From positions 1-64,000 of the forward strand of contig OZ223193.1 of assembly GCA_965140355.1 (NCBI GenBank): a DNA stretch of 64,000 nucleotides, given 5' to 3'. The notes under the pieces were generated by a model that saw only the letters and a program-made list of their open reading frames with translations, had not been told where the DNA came from and did not search any database. Shown here piece by piece: positions 25,971 through 34,676 of the stretch. Within the stretch, counting starts at the first letter, position 1, and every line of letters starts with the position of its first letter. A program made the position numbers and the translations under genes. The DNA comes from Acetobacterium sp965140355 (GTDB taxonomy: Bacteria; Bacillota; Clostridia; Eubacteriales; Eubacteriaceae).

Positions 25971-27658
25971 GACAGGTAATATGGGTGTTGCTTAATAAAG
26001 CCATCCACCACTGCTTTGACCGGGTCCGGAATTGCGTCAAATTCGGTCTGCTTTTCTTCCTGCTGCCATCGCACCAGCCACTGCTTATCAATTTTACAAA
26101 AACCTTGATTCTGACTATTTTGAAAATCTAATTTATTTTCAAAGAAAGTTAATCGATCCTGGTAAGGCTGACAAGGTTCAAGGCAACCGCAAGCGCAGTT
26201 GCCACATTCATTGCAGCTGCCATCAAGATGAACAATGACCGCTGTTTGAGCCAGCTGCACTATTTCATTCGCTCTGTTGGGACAAGTTCGAACGCAATTT
26301 TTGCACAAGCTTCGGCATTCAAGACCTTTGTTGTGTGTGTCGGTAAAACCTGGTGATTGATCATATTTTTTACGGGCTACAGGACTTTTTTGGTAATTTT
26401 CGTCACTTGTAACCTGACTAAAAATCGTCTGCACCTTCTTAATATCAGTGATCCGCTCATCAACAAAAGTCAAATCCGTTAATTTTTCTGAGATCACTGC
26501 CATTTGATCTAAACCCATTCCTTTTAATAAAACGGTACATATGGTAAGCGGCCAAATCCCCGCCGCCAAAATCGCTTTGACGTTATTTTTATCAACACCG
26601 CCGCTAAAAGAAATCGGTAATTTTCCATTAAATGCTTGCGCTATTTTTTCCGCAACGCCGATCGTTAACGGAAATAATGATTTACCGGACATATACATCT
26701 GATCCCCAGGGAGTTCGTTGCGGTTTATTTTTACCGGTAACGTATTGGACAATTTGACACCGAATTCCAATCCGGCTTTATCGGCTTTTTCGATCAACCG
26801 GGTGAGCATCGCAACGGCCTCATCAAATTTAAGATCGACATCAAATTGCGCCACATCAACTTCAATATAGTCATAACCCATTTTATCCAATATTTTTCGA
26901 ACCATTTCATAACCCAGCAATGTCGGATTACATTTGACACAGGTATGTAACTGCTTGGCTTCAATTAGATAGGTGGTAATTGCTTCAATTTCATCGGCCG
27001 GACAACCATGCATGGTTGATAACGTCACGGAACGACTAACCTGGCTGGTTATTTGCTTCACATAGGTCTCATCAATATTTTCAAACCGCGAAATATTTTC
27101 TAAAGCCCATTTTTGGCATACTTGCCAAATAGTCGTTTGCCTGGCATCTTTTAGACCTTCAATAAAATTGTCGATCGCTGGGGACTTAATTCCGGAGAGA
27201 TTATAGCCCACACTCATATTAAAAACAAAAGCCTCCGGATCACCCAGCCCAAACTCCTTACTAATCAATTTTAAGGCATACCATGCTTTAATGTATTCGG
27301 CCATTGCTTTTTCCGGAGAAAATTCGGCGGACCATTCGACGTTGTAAGCTTCGTCCCGGGAATTAATACACGGACGTGGTATGCCCAACGCTTCGCCATA
27401 TAGTTGTTGCACTGTTTTCAGTTCAAAAAAACGCCCACCAGCGGCATAACTGGCAATAATATTTTGTGCCAGTTGAGTGTGTGGTCCGGCCGCCGGACCA
27501 ATGGGATTTTCAATGTTACTCCCCATTAGCGGCAATTGATGATTTCCCGTACAGTTGACTATTTTAGTGACATTAAAAATAGTCCCATGCATTTGATATT
27601 CAGTTAAAAGATGATTCATCAAGGTGCCAAAAGGCATCGAATTCATGATATCGCTCAT
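25964..27658 (-). CDS. ygfK: YgfK-like oxidoreductase, short form lacking the FAD/NAD(P) domain
   Basis: 564 residues. The N-terminal ~440 residues form the dihydropyrimidine-dehydrogenase-like FMN barrel typical of YgfK (PIGPAAGPHTQLAQNI, GGRFFELKTVQ, STMHGCPADEIEAI, CVKCNPTLLG). The C-terminal part is cysteine-rich (CRSLCKNCVRTCPNRA, CNECGNCACGCLEPC). E. coli YgfK is about 1030 residues and has a glutamate-synthase-type FAD/NAD(P) domain that is not found here. The ATG at 27658 overlaps the ssnA stop (ATGA) with GAGGAA before it; the 27694 start is too far in. It probably passes electrons in a reductive step of purine ring breakdown. Confidence 0.85.
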   Translation of the reverse strand: MSDIMNSMPFGTLMNHLLTEYQMHGTIFNVTKIVNCTGNHQLPLMGSNIENPIGPAAGPHTQLAQNIIASYAAGGRFFELKTVQQLYGEALGIPRPCINSRDEAYNVEWSAEFSPEKAMAEYIKAWYALKLISKEFGLGDPEAFVFNMSVGYNLSGIKSPAIDNFIEGLKDARQTTIWQVCQKWALENISRFENIDETYVKQITSQVSRSVTLSTMHGCPADEIEAITTYLIEAKQLHTCVKCNPTLLGYEMVRKILDKMGYDYIEVDVAQFDVDLKFDEAVAMLTRLIEKADKAGLEFGVKLSNTLPVKINRNELPGDQMYMSGKSLFPLTIGVAEKIAQAFNGKLPISFSGGVDKNNVKAILAAGIWPLTICTVLLKGMGLDQMAVISEKLTDLTFVDERITDIKKVQTIFSQVTSDENYQKSPVARKKYDQSPGFTDTHNKGLECRSLCKNCVRTCPNRANEIVQLAQTAVIVHLDGSCNECGNCACGCLEPCQPYQDRLTFFENKLDFQNSQNQGFCKIDKQWLVRWQQEEKQTEFDAIPDPVKAVVDGFIKQHPYYLSC

Positions 27659-29001
27659 ATTATTTCCTCGCTTTGACCTTTCAGTTTTTTCCAAAAAGCG
27701 TCTGCCGTCATTCTGACTTCGGCTAAAAGGTCTTTTTTGTTCATTCCCTGAAGTTTTCGATCTTTCATTCTTACCACTCCATCGGAAATTGTTGTGACAA
27801 CATCGGAACCGTTAACGCCAAATAGAAGATGTCCATTAATATTGGTTTCATCGATTGGTGTTGGTGGATCATAATCGATAACGATCACATCGGCTGCCGC
27901 CCCCGGTTTTAATATTCCCAAGCTTAAAGCGAAATGCCGTTGGGCTATCTTACGGTTCTGATTAAACAGCATATTCGGGATTTCGCCCCAGCCCGCATTT
28001 GGGTTCTGGGATTGATGTTTAACCAGACAATTTGCTGCCTTATAAGATTCAAACATATCACTTGTATAACCGTCGGTTCCCAACCCCAATAAAGCACTGC
28101 TATAATATAACTTTAACACATCTGGCGCACCGACCGCATTGCCCATGTTGCTTTCGGGATTAAAAACAACCATGGTATTTGTTTCCGCCAACCGCTTTAC
28201 TTCATCATCATCAATGTGAATGCAATGTCCGGCCAGCGTTTTATCTCCCAGAATGCCCTTTTGATAGAGTCTCTCCACGGTCCGCAGGCCATATTTTTGC
28301 AGACTGTCTTCTAAATCGGCAACCCCTTCGGCGACATGAATGTGATAACCTAATTGCTCACTGTTTTTATTTACAACGTAATCAAGAGTCGTATCACTGA
28401 GCGTAAAAGATGCGTGAAGTCCCATCATCGCTGCCAGATGATCGGGATCTTTTTTGGCTTCTTTTCCAAAACGCAAGTTTTCAGCCACCGCTTTTTCCAT
28501 TGCGGCCCGGCCGTTGCGGTCACTGACTTCATAACATAAACAAGAACGAACGCCAAATCGTTTGGCTTCTTTAGCAATCACCGAAAGACTATCTGCAATC
28601 TCCCCATAGCTGGCATGATGATCAAAAATTGTCGTAACTCCCGCTTGAATACAGGCCAGATAGGTTGCCACCGCCGAAGCCTTGATTTCCTGATTCCTTA
28701 ATCCTTGATCAATGCGAAACCATTGGCCTTCCAGTATTTCTAAAAAATTCTTGGGCGCATAATTATCAAAACTTAAACCCCTGGCCAAGGCTGAATAAAT
28801 ATGATGATGGACATTAATCAGTCCCGGATGAATAACCCCGCCATGGGCATCAAGATGATCGGCTTCGGGGTATCGTTGCTGCAATGTTTTAAAATCACCT
28901 ACTTCAGCAATCACCGAACCTTCGATGATAACCCCGCCATGTTTAATGATCGGACAGCGGGCATCACGGGTAATAACGGTTCCTTCTCCCAGTAGTAACA
29001 T
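27655..29001 (-). CDS. ssnA: SsnA-family aminohydrolase
   Basis: 448 residues of the amidohydrolase superfamily, closest to the SsnA/guanine deaminase branch. HPGLINVHHHIYSALARG supplies the HxH metal ligands, LGYHIHVAEG the next His/Glu, and LGTDGYTSDM the catalytic Asp. It is the first enzyme gene of the cluster, followed by ygfK with an ATGA overlap. It likely deaminates or opens a purine-derived ring. AAAGGAAG precedes the ATG. Confidence 0.9.
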   Translation of the reverse strand: MLLLGEGTVITRDARCPIIKHGGVIIEGSVIAEVGDFKTLQQRYPEADHLDAHGGVIHPGLINVHHHIYSALARGLSFDNYAPKNFLEILEGQWFRIDQGLRNQEIKASAVATYLACIQAGVTTIFDHHASYGEIADSLSVIAKEAKRFGVRSCLCYEVSDRNGRAAMEKAVAENLRFGKEAKKDPDHLAAMMGLHASFTLSDTTLDYVVNKNSEQLGYHIHVAEGVADLEDSLQKYGLRTVERLYQKGILGDKTLAGHCIHIDDDEVKRLAETNTMVVFNPESNMGNAVGAPDVLKLYYSSALLGLGTDGYTSDMFESYKAANCLVKHQSQNPNAGWGEIPNMLFNQNRKIAQRHFALSLGILKPGAAADVIVIDYDPPTPIDETNINGHLLFGVNGSDVVTTISDGVVRMKDRKLQGMNKKDLLAEVRMTADAFWKKLKGQSEEII

Positions 29002-29029
29002 ATTTTTCTTCCTTTCAACAAAAATTTTC

Positions 29030-29206
29030 TTACGCTATTGCTATACTGCTGTCAACCTTACGAACCGAATCTGCTACCGCTGTTGCTATTTCAGCGATTT
29101 TCAGATCAATTTCCAACTGCCCGGATATATAAAATGTCTCATTAACCGCTGCCGCCCATACATCAAAACCAATTGCTACCGATGCTTTTTTACGAATCAT
29201 TTTCAT
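29030..29206 (-). CDS. Candidate 58-residue protein in front of ssnA
   Basis: Open frame starting MKMIRKKASVAIGFDVW and continuing with FYISGQLEIDLKIAEIATAV. It is amphipathic, has no stop-rich character and is on the same strand as ssnA, 28 bp ahead of it. No good ribosome site is visible, which lowers confidence. I do not recognise a family; a leader peptide or small regulator of the purine cluster is possible. Confidence 0.4.
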   Translation of the reverse strand: MKMIRKKASVAIGFDVWAAAVNETFYISGQLEIDLKIAEIATAVADSVRKVDSSIAIA

Positions 29207-29380
29207 TAAAAGCGATAACTTTTTATCTCATTTTAATAATTTATTATTAATACAATATTATAGCAATTTACTAATCATAAATCAATCAAAAAAACAATTA
29301 CTCCCCTTATCAATTAGCGAATTACTATCTTCCTTATCAAGAACAAAGAGCCTATGCTGCTATCTATTAAATGAGCAAAC

Positions 29381-29413
29381 AAAAAACCGGATGGATTTTT
29401 TCAATCCACCCGG
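29381..29413 (-). terminator. Rho-independent terminator downstream of glf
   Basis: Minus strand CCGGGTGGATT-GAAAA-AATCCATCCGG followed by TTTTTTG. It lies 300 bp past glf, after the palindromic repeat at 29442-29578. A terminator in the same relative place flanks the second repeat copy at 42 kb. Confidence 0.75.
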
Positions 29414-29441
29414 TAGGTTGTCAATAAACGACCGTACCGAC

Positions 29442-29578
29442 CAATTGTTAATCTGTTGAATGCCCGTAATTCGGACAGTTGCAAGCAAAGCTTTGGCTAA
29501 AGATAGCCTTTTCGTTGCAACTGTTCGCCTTGAGGCACACAACATGATCGAAGAATTGTCGGTCCGACGTTATCTTTT
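29442..29578 (-). repeat. Palindromic dispersed repeat, copy A
   Basis: About 137 bp shared with 42270-42404 in inverted orientation. On the minus strand it begins GATAACGTCGGACCGAC, contains GTGTGCCTCAAGGCGAACAG and ends CAACAGATTAACAATTG. The first 60 bases differ from copy B at only about two positions; the centre is variable (GGCTATCTTTAGCC hairpin here). The ends are inverted repeats of each other (ACCGAC-AATT against AATTGGTCGG), so the element can fold into one long stem. It looks like a MITE or mobile hairpin. Confidence 0.8.
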
Positions 29579-29708
29579 ATTTCGTTATTCCAGCTTTTTT
29601 TAACTAATGCGTCACTTCAATCCGTCCGCTTTTGGGGATCAATTCAACGTTTTATTAACACCAACCGCATATTGATCTCCACTCTAAACGCTTTGTTAGT
29701 TTTTAAAG

Positions 29709-30803
29709 TCAATTAAGTGGCATTGCTTCAAATAATTGCATCACCTGATCAACAACAGCATCCATATTGTAATACCGATACTCGGCCAGCCGACCCGCAA
29801 AAATAACATTTGTTTCGGTTTCGGCTTTCGCTTTGTAGAGCTGATAAAGTTCTTGCCATTTTTTAGTGGGAAACGGATAAAAAGGTTCGTCCCCGTCGCC
29901 AGGAAATTCTTTCATGATCGTGGTTTTTAAATTTTTCTGACCGGTCATTTTTTTATATTCGGTAATTCGGGTAAAATCATAATCGTTGGGATAATTGACC
30001 ACCGCCGTGTCCTGGAAAGATTCGCAATCATGATTTTCCATTTCAAAGTGAACACTTCGATATTTCAGTTTGCCAAATTGATGATCATAAAAATAATCGA
30101 TGGGTCCAGTGTAGATCATCGTGTCATAGTCAATCGCAGCTTTGATTTCCTTATAATCGGTATTGAGCATCACCTTAATATTGGGATGGTCGATCATCTG
30201 CTCACACATTTTAGTATAACCCGCTTTAGGAATTCCTTGATAACGGTCGGTAAAATACCGGGTGTCGCGGTTAAACCGAAAAGGAATTCTGGATATTACC
30301 GCCGGGTCCAATTCACTCGGTGGCACCCCCCATTGTTTGGTGGTGTAGTTCATAAAAAATTTTTCATAGATATCCCGACCGGCATTACTTAATGCCACAT
30401 CTTCACTGCTTTTAATCTGTGCCACTTTTTCCTTTTGGCCTTCAATAAAATCAACCATCTCCCCCTGAGAAAGATTGGTGTTATACAGCTGATTAATCGT
30501 TTCTAAGGTAATCGGCATCGGAATAAGCTGACCATCAACAAAACTTAAAACGCGATGTTGATAATCGTGCCATTTAGTAAATTGACTCAAGTAATTCCAC
30601 ACCTTTTGATTATTAGTATGAAAGATATGAGGGCCATAGTTATGAATCAGGATATGGTTTTCGTCATAACTATCATAAGCGTTGCCGCCGATATGATGAC
30701 GTTTTTCAACGATCAGAATTTTGTTGTTTTCATTTTGTGCCAGCAGATTAGCAAAAGTAAGTCCGGCCAAGCCTGCTCCGACAATGAGATAATTCACTTT
30801 CAT
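29709..30803 (-). CDS. glf: UDP-galactopyranose mutase
   Basis: 364 residues. FAD-binding LIVGAGLAGLTFANLLA at the start, then HIGGNAYDSYDENHILIHNY, GPHIFHTNNQKVW (family signature) and the C-terminal GRLAEYRYYNMDAVV with the conserved Arg/Tyr. It interconverts UDP-galactopyranose and UDP-galactofuranose for surface glycans. A CGAGGAAA site precedes the ATG. It may form a surface-glycan group with the flippase-like and glycosyltransferase genes upstream, which run the same way. Confidence 0.93.
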   Translation of the reverse strand: MKVNYLIVGAGLAGLTFANLLAQNENNKILIVEKRHHIGGNAYDSYDENHILIHNYGPHIFHTNNQKVWNYLSQFTKWHDYQHRVLSFVDGQLIPMPITLETINQLYNTNLSQGEMVDFIEGQKEKVAQIKSSEDVALSNAGRDIYEKFFMNYTTKQWGVPPSELDPAVISRIPFRFNRDTRYFTDRYQGIPKAGYTKMCEQMIDHPNIKVMLNTDYKEIKAAIDYDTMIYTGPIDYFYDHQFGKLKYRSVHFEMENHDCESFQDTAVVNYPNDYDFTRITEYKKMTGQKNLKTTIMKEFPGDGDEPFYPFPTKKWQELYQLYKAKAETETNVIFAGRLAEYRYYNMDAVVDQVMQLFEAMPLN

Positions 30804-30990
30804 TTAATTTTCCTCGTATAATAATTTTGCAAGGGCATCACAACTAATCTCAAACAGCCATCTTGCAATATCGCCTTCGTTTATTTTTTAGATCTTCGTG
30901 AATCAGGCTATCAACAGTTAAATGCGCTATAGGCGATCATCCCCCGCCTTAACTGCTAGTTTCTTCTACTTCACGCTTACGTCTTGTTGA

Positions 30991-32040
30991 CTAACTTTTT
31001 TCAACTTCTATTGATACCGTCGTTTTTTTTACCAGGAACGATTTGACAATCACCACAATCAAACTGACAATCACCAGAAAGTAGAAATCCAATCCTCGGG
31101 TGATTAACAACGATGGTGTTAATAAAGCATTTGTAAATACGGTCTGAAAGACCGTATAATACATCAATTCGGTTATCCCTTGCGCCCCAGGCAAAGGTAC
31201 CATTTCCACCGCCACATAAATCGCGGCCTGAAGCAATATAACGGTGGCCATTGACGTTCCACTCAACGACAGTCCCCGGTAGACAAAGTAAGTCAGAATA
31301 TACAAACTGCTCCGCTGAATAAATGAAAAGATAAAGACAAATAAAATTTTCTTTTTGTTTTTCGTCAGAAAAACGATGGCGTCCTGAAAACCTTCAATAA
31401 AACTTTCGATCTTCAGATGGCGTTCTTGCGATATTTTAAGAATATGAATCGCAACCAGAAAGCGTTCAACCGAACGAATGATTTTGCGAATAATCTCCGG
31501 AATAAACATAACTGCAAGTAAAACGATGACCGTTGCGATATTAAGAAATAACCCCAAATAGAATAAAGCCATGTAATTCTGAAGATAATAAACCAAAGGA
31601 TTATACCAAAAAATCAGAAGGATGATCCCAATTAGTGAAATGACCAAGCGACTAAACACCGCTAGAGTCATTAAAACCACTGAGCTATCGGATAAAGAAT
31701 TGCCATCTCTTTTCATATAATAAAGCTGCATCGGCTGTCCCCCGGTGGAAGAAGGCGTGAGTGCTGAATAAAAATAGCCGACAAAAGAATAGGAAATGCA
31801 ACGCAAAATGCTGTTTGTTCCACTACGGCCATGCATTAAATACCAAATCATTGTCCCTTCAGCGACAACAAAAAACAAGGCCGCCAAAAGGGCCAAAAAC
31901 AGATAACCAACATTCATACTGGAAATAGCACCCAGAATCGCTCCGATGTCATTCCCTTTAAGCATCACATAAATCGTCAGCCCCATAATCAACAGGAAAA
32001 AGAGCAAATTAAGGAGCTTTTTGTTTAATTTTTTAGCCAT
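30991..32040 (-). CDS. LPG synthase/YbhN-type multi-spanning flippase-like protein
   Basis: 349 residues with about eight membrane helices, matching the lysylphosphatidylglycerol synthase transmembrane family (MprF flippase part / AglD-like). Marker stretches are SFVGYFYSALTPSSTGGQPMQ and EMVPLPGAQGITELMYY. There is no aminoacyl-transferase domain. The ATG at 32040 follows AAGGAGGAGC; the longer frame to 32100 overlaps the glycosyltransferase end. It sits between a glycosyltransferase and glf, so lipid-linked glycan export is a reasonable guess. Confidence 0.82.
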   Translation of the reverse strand: MAKKLNKKLLNLLFFLLIMGLTIYVMLKGNDIGAILGAISSMNVGYLFLALLAALFFVVAEGTMIWYLMHGRSGTNSILRCISYSFVGYFYSALTPSSTGGQPMQLYYMKRDGNSLSDSSVVLMTLAVFSRLVISLIGIILLIFWYNPLVYYLQNYMALFYLGLFLNIATVIVLLAVMFIPEIIRKIIRSVERFLVAIHILKISQERHLKIESFIEGFQDAIVFLTKNKKKILFVFIFSFIQRSSLYILTYFVYRGLSLSGTSMATVILLQAAIYVAVEMVPLPGAQGITELMYYTVFQTVFTNALLTPSLLITRGLDFYFLVIVSLIVVIVKSFLVKKTTVSIEVEKS

Positions 32041-32068
32041 TTGCTCCTCCTTTCTAAAGCCGGAAACA

Positions 32069-33109
32069 TCAATTGAATTTGTAGATCTTCTGAGCCACAC
32101 GATAACCGGAAATCGTTATTTTTCGACCCAAGGAACCGGGCATATTAGTCAATCCACTCATTGATGCGTATTTCAGTTTTAGATAAAGACTTCGATCAAG
32201 TTCTTTAAGTTCGCTCCACAATTTATTTTTTTGAAGCCGCGCTTCCTCGGAATTAATCATCAATAACAAAATATTCGTGATCGACATGATAATTGAAAGA
32301 TATCGATACATATATGACGCAAGTTTTGGTTCTTTCTTTTTTACCGCCTGTAAATTTACACAAGACAGCATTTGTTCGGTCACCCGAATTTGCTGATCGA
32401 TCCGATTAAGCATGATCTTTTCATTTACAGATTGATCATCCCGGCCAATAAAATAATGATAAAGGTCAATATTCATATAATATAAGTGCTTAACATAGGG
32501 AAGTGGTTGATAAGCAAAAATATTATCGACATAAAAGGTATGCTCGGGAAGTTTTACGCCGCTCTCTCGCAAAATCGCCGTTCGGAAAATTTGAGAATGC
32601 ATGAGTAAATATTGCGACGGTTTAAAATAGCCGATGTCCTCCCATTTACACATTTTTTCCTCTTCCAAGGCATTTTTGTACGAAATATCATGACGGGTTT
32701 CTTCATATAAGTGGTCATAAACATAATTACAAATAAATAGATCTGGAATGATAAACGTGTTGTCACGTTGTTTCATCAAACAAAAATTTCTAATTCTAAA
32801 CATTAATCGGTCCAATGCCTGTTGATCCAACCAATCGTCAGAATCAACCACTTTAAAATAAATCCCGGTTGCCTGTTCTAAGCCCACATTTACCCCAGAA
32901 CCATGACCCCCATTTTCTTTATTGATAACCCGAATGATATGGGGATATTTTATCCGATAATCCTCGGCTACTTCAGGGGTTTTGTCTTTTGAACCGTCAT
33001 TAACGATAATGATTTCCGCATCATCCCCAGCATATAAAAGTGAATCAATACAACGGTTCATATAATCTTCTGAATTATAACAAGGAACAACAAAGGTTAT
33101 CTTTTTCAT
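32069..33109 (-). CDS. Family 2 glycosyltransferase
   Basis: 346 residues. The GT-A nucleotide-sugar domain shows TFVVPCYNSEDYMNRCIDSL, EIIIVNDGSKDKTPEVA, NGGHGSGVNVGL and the metal-binding VDSDDWLD. The C-terminal 150 residues are less conserved. The ATG overlaps the stop of a small upstream frame (ATGA) and has AAAAAGGAG in front. The acceptor is unknown; a surface glycan is likely from the neighbours. Confidence 0.88.
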   Translation of the reverse strand: MKKITFVVPCYNSEDYMNRCIDSLLYAGDDAEIIIVNDGSKDKTPEVAEDYRIKYPHIIRVINKENGGHGSGVNVGLEQATGIYFKVVDSDDWLDQQALDRLMFRIRNFCLMKQRDNTFIIPDLFICNYVYDHLYEETRHDISYKNALEEEKMCKWEDIGYFKPSQYLLMHSQIFRTAILRESGVKLPEHTFYVDNIFAYQPLPYVKHLYYMNIDLYHYFIGRDDQSVNEKIMLNRIDQQIRVTEQMLSCVNLQAVKKKEPKLASYMYRYLSIIMSITNILLLMINSEEARLQKNKLWSELKELDRSLYLKLKYASMSGLTNMPGSLGRKITISGYRVAQKIYKFN

Positions 33110-33371
33110 TTTGTCTCCTTTTTAAATAACCCGCAGCTCACCAATAAGGGCGAAGTCGATGATGACGGCCAACCGCCACCTTTTTGGTGCATCATAACGT
33201 CTAAACAACCGATGATAGTCATCATCGGTTGTTTTCGTGATTCAGATGGATCAAACGTCAAAATAAATTTTGTCTCGTCTACTAAAATTTCCATGCGTTT
33301 AAGACCTCATTTTTTTTGTCGCTCATATCATAAATTTTAATGCTCGCTTGCATCGATAATGCATTATTCAT
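33106..33371 (-). other. Two overlapping small open frames ahead of the glycosyltransferase
   Basis: A 29-residue frame (33371-33282, MNNALSMQASIKIYDMSDKK) has a strong GGAGGCGAAT site. A second frame (33294-33106, 62 residues, MEILVDETKFILTFDPSE) starts inside it in another frame and ends in an ATGA overlap with the glycosyltransferase. Adding one base near 33292 would fuse them. The second frame contains a perfect hairpin at 33204-33233 (AACAACCGATGAT arms, 4-base loop). This could be a coupled leader, a frameshifted small gene, or a structured leader only. No family is recognised. Confidence 0.35.
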
Positions 33372-33693
33372 ATTCGCCTCCATAAATTACCGGTGCATTT
33401 ATTGCACCACTCGTATTTTAATGTTCACTTTATTACTATTAGTTTCATCGTCGATAGGGTTATCATTCACTTTATTATATTTAACGGAAATATTGTAACA
33501 TTATAATCGTCACATTATCCTTAAATGAATAATCCCCTATCCGATTTTTTATAAAAAACTTCATTTTAGGATAAGTTCGACCTATCTATTGTTCAACCAA
33601 TAAAAATTATATACCAATAATCAAAATTTATTTATCTTTTCAAAAAGCATCGTGCAATGTTCACCGCCCCATCGCCAATTGATAAAAAACATT
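33372..33693. other. Intergenic region between the glycosyltransferase leader and the MerR gene
   Basis: Very AT-rich, about 320 bp. It holds a small GGTGCA/TGCACC hairpin and a repeated TCACTTTATTA, and probably the promoter of the glycan operon; no gene is seen. Confidence 0.35.
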
Positions 33694-34572
33694 TTATTCT
33701 TGATTCAAAAGAATATCTGGATTGACCGGATGGATATGAATTGATGTCTGGTAGATATGTTCATTCTGATTTTTGGTGACTGTATCATCCAGCCACCAAA
33801 ACTCCCAGACCGGCCCGTGAATCTGGAGGTTATTTTCCGAAATATAGGCTTTCATGCGGGGCGAAATAACCTCATATCGATCCCCAGCATAGACATCAAA
33901 CCCCGGTCGGTATTCAGTAAGATAATAACCGGCTGGCTTTACTATTATTTCATTTGCCTCATTTTTTTGCGCTTCGGTTTTACTTATTTTCTGAGTTAAC
34001 TGATATCGGTTATCTTTGTCTGTTTCAAACGCTTCACTATCGAGATAGATAACATTACACATCGGATAACCGACATCGAGACGATGTTTACTCAGGGTTG
34101 AAAAAAAATCAAAATAAATCTTCATGGCCGTTTTATCTTCCATATACTGAACCCGTTCGGTTGCCAGAAAATACTCCTCTGGAACCTCCTGAAGAAAAAG
34201 GGTCTGGAGTTCAAAAGTCAGCGCTTCTTTGATTCGCCAAATTCGCGTTTTTAAGGTTTTGCGGCAATAGGCCAGCCGTTTCATTTCTGAAAGAATTTTC
34301 TGCTCCTGCTTGGAAAAAAGTTCAATCGCCTGTTCCGGGGTTCGGGTTTCAATAAATGCTTTAATCTCCTTAAGCGGCATTCCCAGGCTTTTAAGAATAT
34401 TAATGGTATCAAGCGTATTGAACTGCCGAATTGAATAATAACGATAACCTTTCTCACTAACGATTGCTGGTGAAAACAAGCCAATCTCATCATAATAAAG
34501 CAGGTTTCGTCGACTGGTTCCCGAAATCTTTGCAAATTCACTGATATTCATATATTCCTTAAAACTCATCAT
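33694..34572 (-). CDS. MerR-family regulator with GyrI-like effector domain
   Basis: About 292 residues. The N-terminal MerR helix-turn-helix (NISEFAKISGTSRRNLLYYDEIGLFSP, YRYYSIRQFNTLDTINILKSLGMPLKEIKAF) is followed by a coiled-coil linker and a ~170-residue C-terminal domain like BmrR/GyrI drug-binding domains. The start may be 34572, 34569 or the later ATG (MNISEF) that has TAAGGA before it. It is divergent from a drug-type ABC exporter and its operator lies between them, so it probably activates the exporter when it binds a hydrophobic ligand. Confidence 0.88.
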   Translation of the reverse strand: MMSFKEYMNISEFAKISGTSRRNLLYYDEIGLFSPAIVSEKGYRYYSIRQFNTLDTINILKSLGMPLKEIKAFIETRTPEQAIELFSKQEQKILSEMKRLAYCRKTLKTRIWRIKEALTFELQTLFLQEVPEEYFLATERVQYMEDKTAMKIYFDFFSTLSKHRLDVGYPMCNVIYLDSEAFETDKDNRYQLTQKISKTEAQKNEANEIIVKPAGYYLTEYRPGFDVYAGDRYEVISPRMKAYISENNLQIHGPVWEFWWLDDTVTKNQNEHIYQTSIHIHPVNPDILLNQE

Positions 34573-34598
34573 TACTCACTTTCAAACAGATAAAATGC

Positions 34599-34629
34599 TT
34601 GACTGTACAGTTACTGTATAGTTTATGAT
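34599..34629 (+). promoter_or_regulatory. MerR-type promoter with 19-bp spacer and dyad operator
   Basis: TTGACT (34599-34604) and TATGAT (34624-34629) are separated by exactly 19 bp, the long spacer typical of MerR-activated promoters. The spacer is a near-perfect dyad (ACTGTACAGT-T-ACTGTATAGT). It reads toward the ABC exporter genes and lies beside the divergent MerR gene. Confidence 0.85.
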
Positions 34630-34676
34630 AATTATAGCAATTTTGACGCCTAATATCAAGTCTGGAGGAACCATAA

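Noticed and set aside
28925..29209. 94-codon plus-strand frame at the ssnA 5' end
   Set aside because: Opposite ssnA and the small minus-strand frame; no ribosome site.
29360..29545. 61-codon open frame in repeat copy A
   Set aside because: Same reason: it follows the palindromic repeat rather than a gene.
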